Shown piece after piece: positions 31,689 through 36,645 of a stretch of DNA of 36,645 bases. The DNA comes from Candidatus Ventrousia excrementavium (lineage in GTDB: Bacteria; Bacillota; Clostridia; Oscillospirales; Butyricicoccaceae): positions 1 through 36,645 of the forward strand of contig DVMR01000034.1 in assembly GCA_018714845.1 (NCBI GenBank). Direction: 5' to 3'. A model generated the notes under the pieces. That model had not been told where the DNA came from. It worked only from the letters and a program-made list of their open reading frames with translations, and searched no databases. Numbering within the stretch: position 1 is the stretch's first letter; each line of letters starts with the position of its first letter. The translations under genes were made by a program, and so were the position numbers.

Positions 31689-33980
31689 ATGAAAAAACGC
31701 ATCACCTGCGCTCTGCTCGTGCTCGTCATGCTGGCCGGCGCGCTGCCGTCCTCGGCGCTGTTTACCGACATTGTGTCGGACAGCGAACGCTGGGCTGCTG
31801 AAAGTCTGGCATCGCTTGGCATTGTCAATGGCACAGGCGGTAGCGCCTTTAACCCAAACGGCACGCTGACACGCGCCGAGTTCTGCAAAATGGCAGTGCT
31901 GGCCGCCGGTTTTTCCGAGGTGTCGCTTTATTCCAGCTACACTATCTTTCCCGATGTGCTCGCTTCTGAGTGGTTTGCCCCCTATGTCAACGCCGCGGTG
32001 CGCAAATACCAGATTATCCGCGGCGACAGTGCGGGCAACTTTAACCCCAACACTCCCATCACCTACGGTGAGGCAGTGACCATTCTGCTGCGCATGCTGG
32101 GCTACACGGTCGAGGATATCGGCTATTTCTGGCCCTGCGACGATGCGCTCAAGGCTGAACAGATTGGCCTCAACCGCGGTATGCGCAGCTTTTCCACCAG
32201 CGACAGTCTGACGCGTGGACAGGCCGCCATTCTGTTGCGTAACCTTTTGATGACCGAGCAGAAAGAGGGCGGGCTGTACATCACCAAAGCCTTCCGCACC
32301 GGCGACCTGAGCGTGCTTGCCGCCACATGGGAGACCGACACCGAACTTGCAAACGGCGAGGTCCGGCTGTACGCCGGCGAGGATGCGAGCATCGTCACCT
32401 CGTCCACTGCCTTGTCGCGCGACCTGGTCGGCCTGCGCGGTACACCGGTCTATGCGCAGACTGGCAACAAGCTGCTCGGGTTTATCGTCGACACTGAAAA
32501 TCTTGAAACCGCAGTCGTCCAGTCAACGTCCATTGACGCGATTACAACGGCGGACGGCAGCAAGATTTCCATTCCCCGCTCGTGTAAGCTGCTGGTAACT
32601 GCCGGCATGGTCGACTACACTGCCTCATACTACGATCTGCGCCCCGGCGCACAGATTTACCTGTACCGCGATGACGGCGGCTCTGTATCGCTGGTAACCG
32701 GCGGGCAGACCACCCTTTCGCTGGCCTCGGTCGGCGTCTACGGCGTTGACGACATCGTCTTTGTCCGCGGTTCGACCATTCTCAAAAACGGCTCTGAAAT
32801 CACCGAGGACGAGATTGACAAGTTCGACGTTGTCTCTTATGTCTCCGACGAAAAGACCTATTATGTCTCAGACGACCGCGTGACGCTTCTGTACGAAGAT
32901 GCCAAACCCTCTTATGCTTCTCCCTCGACCATCACGGCGGGCGGCCATACCTTCTCAATCAGCGAAGAGGCGTCCCGCTATTTCCAGGACCTCACCTTTA
33001 ACCGCACCATCACCCTGCTGTTTGACTACAACGGCAATGTGGCTGCCGCATTCAACAGCGCCCGTGTGGGCGGCAAGGTTCCGGCTATTCTGACTGAACT
33101 GGGCGGCGAAGCCACCGTCAAGCTGCTGTCCAACGGCCTTGAGCTGAAAGGCACTCCTTCCTTCTCCGGCTTCCCCGAGGTCGATGCCGGCGACGGCGAG
33201 GGCGTCTCGTCACTGTACGCCCAGGTCGGACGGATTGTCGGCTTCTCACAGGACAATCAGGGCCGCTTTACCTTCTCGACCTACTCCTTCCGCGACACAA
33301 GCGCCGGCGACATTGATCCTGTCAAGGGCACAGTGGGCCGCTATGAATTCTCACCCGAAATTCGTATTTTTGAAGAGCCGGCCGAGGGAATGCCCCTGAA
33401 TGAAATCACGCAGGAGGACCTCGGGCCCGTCACCCTTTCTGCTTCCAAGGTTCGCCACATCGAGCGTGACAGCGCCGGCAAGGTTTCGCTGCTCGTCGTT
33501 TCCAATGTTACTGGCAACGGCTTTACCTACGGCCTGATTTCGCAGACCCAGACACAGGTTCCCGCAGGTGAAGACCTTGAGGGCAATACCGTTTATCGCA
33601 CCCAGTACACGCTAAACCTGCGCACTGACGAGGGCACACAGCAGTATGTCACCTTCCGCAATCCCGGCCTGCGCAACACCAGCAGCATGGTCCCGGGCGG
33701 CATCGCAACCAGTGTGCTCGCTCAAACCTACAGTGAAGCGCCTCCGGCTTTCAAGCTGGAACGGACCGCCACAGTCGGGCGCGACGATTTTGACACCCGC
33801 GAAGGTGTGCGCGTCGGCAATGTGTTTGTTGAGCTGGCTGATGATGTGCTCATCTATGCCAAGAGCATCGACCGCTTCCTGACGCTGAACGAGGCACGGT
33901 CCAACTTCTCGACCTTTGAGATTTACTGCGACCGCGACCCGGGCGACGGCGGCACAGTCCGTATCATCCTGGTCTCATAA
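31689..33980 (+). CDS. S-layer homology domain surface protein
   Basis: This 763-residue secreted protein has a signal peptide (MKKRITCALLVLVMLAGALP, cleavage near residue 23). Three SLH repeats anchor it to the cell wall: about 25-75 (FTDIVSDSERWAAESLASLGIVNG), 87-140 (FPDVLASEWFAPYVNAAVRKY) and 148-188. The remaining 570 residues are mainly beta-rich and of unknown function. GAGGGG precedes the ATG. It follows the exporter permease by 15 bases with no terminator, so it belongs to the same transcript. It could be a cargo, a wall-side partner of the exporter, or an unrelated envelope protein. Confidence 0.9.
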   Translation: MKKRITCALLVLVMLAGALPSSALFTDIVSDSERWAAESLASLGIVNGTGGSAFNPNGTLTRAEFCKMAVLAAGFSEVSLYSSYTIFPDVLASEWFAPYVNAAVRKYQIIRGDSAGNFNPNTPITYGEAVTILLRMLGYTVEDIGYFWPCDDALKAEQIGLNRGMRSFSTSDSLTRGQAAILLRNLLMTEQKEGGLYITKAFRTGDLSVLAATWETDTELANGEVRLYAGEDASIVTSSTALSRDLVGLRGTPVYAQTGNKLLGFIVDTENLETAVVQSTSIDAITTADGSKISIPRSCKLLVTAGMVDYTASYYDLRPGAQIYLYRDDGGSVSLVTGGQTTLSLASVGVYGVDDIVFVRGSTILKNGSEITEDEIDKFDVVSYVSDEKTYYVSDDRVTLLYEDAKPSYASPSTITAGGHTFSISEEASRYFQDLTFNRTITLLFDYNGNVAAAFNSARVGGKVPAILTELGGEATVKLLSNGLELKGTPSFSGFPEVDAGDGEGVSSLYAQVGRIVGFSQDNQGRFTFSTYSFRDTSAGDIDPVKGTVGRYEFSPEIRIFEEPAEGMPLNEITQEDLGPVTLSASKVRHIERDSAGKVSLLVVSNVTGNGFTYGLISQTQTQVPAGEDLEGNTVYRTQYTLNLRTDEGTQQYVTFRNPGLRNTSSMVPGGIATSVLAQTYSEAPPAFKLERTATVGRDDFDTREGVRVGNVFVELADDVLIYAKSIDRFLTLNEARSNFSTFEIYCDRDPGDGGTVRIILVS

Positions 33981-33993
33981 TCCTCTCCAACTG

Positions 33994-34025
33994 CGGGATG
34001 GGGACTTGACAAGTCCCCCATCCCG
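33994..34025 (+). terminator. Terminator hairpin of the exporter-SLH operon
   Basis: Stem CGGGATGGGGACTT / AAGTCCCCCATCCCG with one bulge and a 3-base loop, 13 bases after the SLH stop. It lacks a T run. Its loop and right arm contain the -35 box and spacer of the tRNA-Ser promoter. Confidence 0.62.
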
Positions 34026-34034
34026 TGTTATGAT
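34006..34034 (+). promoter_or_regulatory. Promoter of tRNA-Ser
   Basis: TTGACA (34006-34011), 17 bases, TATGAT (34029-34034), 46 bases before the tRNA 5' end. It is nested in the upstream hairpin. Confidence 0.87.
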
Positions 34035-34080
34035 AATTAGGCTCTTTGCAAAAGTTAAAATCTGTCATTCTGGACCAGAT

Positions 34081-34172
34081 GGAGAAGTCGCGTAGCTGGT
34101 CGAGCGCGCACGATTGGAAATCGTGTAACGGTCAAAAGCCGTTCGAGGGTTCGAATCCCTCCTTCTCCGCCA
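34081..34172 (+). tRNA. tRNA-Ser (anticodon GGA)
   Basis: Class II cloverleaf with acceptor stem GGAGAAG/CTTCTCC, anticodon stem CACGA/TCGTG and loop TTGGAAA (anticodon GGA, reading TCC/TCT). The long variable arm TAACGGTCAAAAGCCGTTCGA is typical of serine tRNAs. T loop is GGGTTCGAATCCC, and the 3' CCA is encoded. Confidence 0.97.
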
Positions 34173-34173
34173 T

Positions 34174-34208
34174 AAAAAGCCTGCAATTCAGTAATTGCAG
34201 GCTTTTTT
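34174..34208 (+). terminator. Terminator after tRNA-Ser
   Basis: Perfect 15-bp stem AAAAAGCCTGCAATT / complement with loop CAGT and a trailing T run, starting right after the tRNA CCA. Confidence 0.9.
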
Positions 34209-34248
34209 CTAACCAATTCATCTATCAATCGGTCGCCTTAAAGGTGGT

Positions 34249-35310
34249 ATGGCATTGAAGCAGACAAAAGTCTTTCATGTCGCGGCACATGACGGATACC
34301 AGCTTGAAGTAAAAATTGACTTTCCCCCAAACAGCAAAAGTATTGCTGTTTTCTGCCAGGGGAGCGGTCCCAACACATATGATAATCACAGGGAACTGAA
34401 CGGCAGGCACTTTAATTACTTTGATTTGTTCGCTGACGAGTGCTGCCGGCGCGGCATTGCCTTTTGCCGCTGGAATACGCGGGGCTGCAGCTTATCAGAC
34501 TGTGCTTCTGATTTCGTCGCTGTCAATGAGGCTGAGTTCAGCACCTATTGTCCGGAAACGTCCGTACAGGATATTCTGACAGTCAAACGCTTTGTCAAAG
34601 CCATCCCGGCTTTTCAGCATTCCAAAGTGCTGCTGATGGGAATGAGTGAGGGTGCCTCGCTCATTCCCTTTGCCGCAGAAAAATGCCGGGACGTCGCCGG
34701 GTTGCTGCTTTTAAGCTTTTCGTGCCGCAATATGAAAGAAATTCTCGACTGGCAGCTGAGCGGCGGAAGCTCTATGGTCAATATGTGCAGGTATTTTGGC
34801 TGTCCGCAAAAGGGAGTTCTTGAAAGAGACGACTTTCTTGCAGACGTATTCCATGTCCGGTCCGCGCTTTTCCCGGATACTGCGTTTGAAGATTTGGACG
34901 CAGACGGGGACGGCAGAATCACACAGGCGGATTTTGCGATTCGTCTGGCAGATTACAAAAGAAAGGTATTTCAGGCCATCGAAGCGGGTGACGACCAATG
35001 GCTAAAAGAAAACTATCCGGTTCGGGCCACATCCTGCTGGTTTCGGCAGCATTTTGCCTTGCCCGATATCGCTGCTGCACTTTGTACCGTCACTGCGCCC
35101 GTCTACATCTTTCGAGGCGACGATGATGCGAATATTCCGGCCGATGATATTGATAAACTTCGAAAGGCCGCATCCGCCGCCGGCAGGGATAATCTGCACA
35201 TTCTGACCTTTCCCGGGCATGACCACGACCTGAATTACCTGCAATACATTGTCAATGGCACCATACCGGACGGCCTGCAGCGTGTGTTTGATATTGCCCA
35301 GGCATTGTGA
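34249..35310 (+). CDS. Alpha/beta hydrolase with EF-hand-like loop
   Basis: This 353-residue hydrolase has Ser133 in LMGMSEGAS as nucleophile, a probable acid near Asp291 (FRGDDDANIP) and His324 in FPGHDHDL. Between them, in the cap (residues 217-228), is DADGDGRITQAD. It matches a 12-residue EF-hand/dockerin-type calcium loop with acids at positions 1, 3, 5 and 12. It has many Cys residues (more than 12) but no signal peptide, so it is cytoplasmic. The ATG at 34249 is only 1 base from AAGGTGG. TTG at 34255 has ideal spacing and may be the start. GC content is visibly lower than that of most neighbours, and no promoter was found after the tRNA-Ser terminator. Confidence 0.8.
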   Translation: MALKQTKVFHVAAHDGYQLEVKIDFPPNSKSIAVFCQGSGPNTYDNHRELNGRHFNYFDLFADECCRRGIAFCRWNTRGCSLSDCASDFVAVNEAEFSTYCPETSVQDILTVKRFVKAIPAFQHSKVLLMGMSEGASLIPFAAEKCRDVAGLLLLSFSCRNMKEILDWQLSGGSSMVNMCRYFGCPQKGVLERDDFLADVFHVRSALFPDTAFEDLDADGDGRITQADFAIRLADYKRKVFQAIEAGDDQWLKENYPVRATSCWFRQHFALPDIAAALCTVTAPVYIFRGDDDANIPADDIDKLRKAASAAGRDNLHILTFPGHDHDLNYLQYIVNGTIPDGLQRVFDIAQAL

Positions 35311-35349
35311 CCGGCAGCACTGCCTGAACACCTCAGCCTCAATGCACGT

Positions 35350-35395
35350 CAAAAGTGCCCCGTGAGCTTTTGCTCCGGAGCGCTTTTGCTTTTTT
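35350..35395 (+). terminator. Terminator after the EF-hand hydrolase
   Basis: Imperfect 13-bp stem CAAAAGTGCCCCG / CGGAGCGCTTTTG (one G-U, one mismatch) with a 13-base loop, followed by CTTTTTT. It is 40 bases after the hydrolase stop and just before the convergent minus-strand gene. Confidence 0.75.
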
Positions 35396-35413
35396 ACAGG
35401 CTGGCTGTCTCGA

Positions 35414-36043
35414 CTATTCTTTTACCACGCTGATTCTCTGATGAATATGGTTGCCTTTCACCGCTTCGTCAATCATGGCAATGGCATAGTCAGCATAGCT
35501 GATAACGCTTTCTCCCTTCGCGTTCAGGGTCAGCTCTTCTCCACCAAGAATGTACTTGCCGGTCCGCGCACCCTCGGCCTGGAAATCCCCGGCAGGGCTG
35601 ATATACGTCCACTTCACGTCACTGCGCTGACGCAGTTCAGTAAGCGCCTTGGCCATTGCAGCCGCCAACGGTTTGAAGGCGTCGGGGAAATCCGGGCCGT
35701 CCGCCACACAGGCGGTGTGTTCGGGGTTGACATACAGGCTTCCTGCGCCGCCGACCACCAGCAGGCGGGTGGTTGTCCCGCTGAGAATGTCGCACAGGTG
35801 CTGAAGAGATGTACTGTGCAGCGGCAGAGTGTCCTCGGTCCAGGCGCCGAAAGCGTCAATCACGACGTCAAATCCGGACAAATCAGACGCGGTCAGCTCA
35901 AACAGGTCTTTGCGGATGACCTTTTCAGCGGCGGAATGGTTTTCTCCGCGCACCACGGCTGTCACATCAAGCCCGCGGTCCAGCGCTTCCTTGACAATCA
36001 GCTTGCCGGCCTTGCCGTTTGCACACACAACTGCGATTTTCAT
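35414..36043 (-). CDS. NAD(P)-binding oxidoreductase-like protein
   Basis: This 209-residue Rossmann-fold protein resembles the NAD(P)H-binding family of atypical short-chain dehydrogenases. The dinucleotide-binding motif is VVCANGKAGKLIV (residues about 5-17), a variant of GANGxxG. Other blocks are FDVVIDAFGAW, RLLVVGGAGSLYV and WTYISPAG. The active-site Tyr/Lys pair of classical SDRs is not evident. GAGGAGG is 7 bases before the ATG. The SnoaL-like gene upstream on the same strand ends 130 bases away. Members are often induced by electrophile or oxidative stress. Confidence 0.85.
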   Translation of the reverse strand: MKIAVVCANGKAGKLIVKEALDRGLDVTAVVRGENHSAAEKVIRKDLFELTASDLSGFDVVIDAFGAWTEDTLPLHSTSLQHLCDILSGTTTRLLVVGGAGSLYVNPEHTACVADGPDFPDAFKPLAAAMAKALTELRQRSDVKWTYISPAGDFQAEGARTGKYILGGEELTLNAKGESVISYADYAIAMIDEAVKGNHIHQRISVVKE

Positions 36044-36097
36044 GTTTGATTTCCTCCTCGAATTGTACTGTTTTGTATTGGTTTTGTTGATGTTTTG

Positions 36098-36126
36098 ATT
36101 ATATCAGCCGTTTTTCGCCTTGAAAA
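36098..36126 (-). promoter_or_regulatory. Promoter of the NAD(P)-binding gene
   Basis: TTTTCA (36121-36126), 17 bases, TATAAT (36098-36103) on the minus strand, 54 bases before the ATG. The -35 is weak. An operator-like palindrome lies upstream. Confidence 0.68.
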
Positions 36127-36148
36127 GTACGCACTTTATTGTTCCATA

Positions 36149-36164
36149 GTTACCGATTGGTAAC
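36149..36164. promoter_or_regulatory. Operator-like palindrome GTTACC-N4-GGTAAC
   Basis: Perfect 6-4-6 inverted repeat between the SnoaL-like stop and the promoter of the NAD(P)-binding gene. It is centred about 33 bases upstream of the -35. Genes of this kind are often controlled by HxlR- or MarR-type regulators, but no such gene is in the window. Confidence 0.55.
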
Positions 36165-36173
36165 GATTGCGCC

Positions 36174-36645
36174 TCAGAGCTTGCCGTTCTGATTCTGCCA
36201 GGTGCCAGGGTCGGCGATGGTTTCCATCACGTCCCAGTGCTCGGCGATTTTTCCGTTTTCCACGCGCCACAGGTCATAATAGCTGGTGGGCGCGCCGCCA
36301 TAGGTTCCCTCGCTCACCGCCAGCACAAAATTGCCCTGCGCCAGAATCATATGAGTCTTGTCATAGACCATCTGAATCCCCTGCTCAGCCAACGTGGCCA
36401 ACGCGGAGTTCAGCCCCGAAACGCCGTCGGCGATTGCCGTATTGTGCTGCAGGTAGGTGTCGCCGTCGAAGTACTGCGCCGCCTTGTCCGGGTTATGCCC
36501 CTGCATGACATCGTAAAGGAAGTTTTTGACCAGCTCGCGATTTTCCTCTGTTTTGTCAAGGTCAGTCAGCTGTGTCGTGCCGTCAATCTGCGTGCGGCCC
36601 GACGGGTTGGGCTGCGCGGCCAGCGCCGCCAGGTTGTCCCAGTGC
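36174..36645 (-). CDS. SnoaL-like (NTF2-fold) protein, partial
   Basis: The frame is open from the right edge of the window, so the N-terminal part is missing and 156 residues are visible. The visible part contains HWDNLAALAAQPNPSGRTQIDG, the end of one NTF2-like domain, then a linker with LTDLDKTEENRELV. Next is a second domain ending AEHWDVMETI. Two EHWD-type ends show a tandem pair of SnoaL-like domains, as in COG4922 proteins predicted to act on small cyclic substrates. Function is not established. An internal ATG at 36506 is not the start. The neighbour downstream is the NAD(P)-binding protein. Confidence 0.85.
   Translation of the reverse strand, partial: HWDNLAALAAQPNPSGRTQIDGTTQLTDLDKTEENRELVKNFLYDVMQGHNPDKAAQYFDGDTYLQHNTAIADGVSGLNSALATLAEQGIQMVYDKTHMILAQGNFVLAVSEGTYGGAPTSYYDLWRVENGKIAEHWDVMETIADPGTWQNQNGKL

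Noticed and set aside
34046-34258. 70-codon ORF across tRNA-Ser
   Set aside because: The tRNA cloverleaf and terminator explain the sequence.
1-36645. CRISPR array, insertion sequence or prophage
   Set aside because: No regularly spaced repeats, transposase, integrase or phage structural genes were seen on either strand.

Overview
The window looks like chromosome from a GC-rich, spore-forming, anaerobic Firmicute, most likely a clostridial (Oscillospiraceae/Ruminococcaceae-like) species. The evidence is a complete spoIIA sporulation operon, a valine T-box leader, strong AGGAGG ribosome binding sites, sigma-A type promoters with 17-bp spacers, and an anaerobe-type peroxide defence operon (PerR, rubrerythrin, flavin reductase-rubredoxin). 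There are no insertion sequences, phage genes or CRISPR arrays. Gene order and composition are mostly those of a core chromosome. Three tRNA genes (Thr-CGT, Pro-CGG, Ser-GGA) break it into segments.

Layout. 1-1800 (minus): spoIIAA-spoIIAB-sigF, followed by an unreported-looking 31-residue ORF with its own ribosome binding site and terminator. 1835-6180 (minus): valS-folC behind a T-box riboswitch. 6185-9620: DUF1177 gene divergent from a DUF969-DUF979-pcp operon, probably for uptake and processing of pyroglutamyl peptides or 5-oxoproline. 9660-13760 (plus): a heterodimeric ABC exporter with one degenerate ATP site. 13760-17920 (minus): an envelope operon of P-type ATPase, GT2-GtrA glycosyltransferase and acyltransferase. 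18130-19020 (minus): tRNA-Thr and a YczE-type membrane protein. 19083-20412 (plus): rpsF-ssb-rpsR. 20468-23171 (plus): an M28-type metallopeptidase and an alpha/beta hydrolase, then tRNA-Pro.

23440-24402 (minus): a membrane-anchored protein of unknown function and a DUF5655 protein. 24547-26256 (minus): hrb-perR-rbr, tightly overlapping and with two perfect palindromes in the promoter region. 26292-27641 (minus): an AbgB-like M20 amidohydrolase. 27755-33980 (plus): a MacAB/YknXYZ-like exporter (adaptor, ATPase, permease) co-oriented with an SLH-domain surface protein. Its terminator hairpin is also the tRNA-Ser promoter. 34174-36645: a lower-GC alpha/beta hydrolase with an embedded EF-hand-like loop, then on the minus strand a NAD(P)-binding protein and a truncated SnoaL-like protein, with an operator-like palindrome between them.

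Nothing here is a clear new defence or mobile system. The items most worth follow-up are the 31-residue ORF after sigF, the DUF969/DUF979/Pcp/DUF1177 locus with its tandem promoter repeats, the SLH-linked exporter, the P-type ATPase/glycosyltransferase/acyltransferase operon, and the hydrolase with a calcium-loop insertion beside tRNA-Ser.
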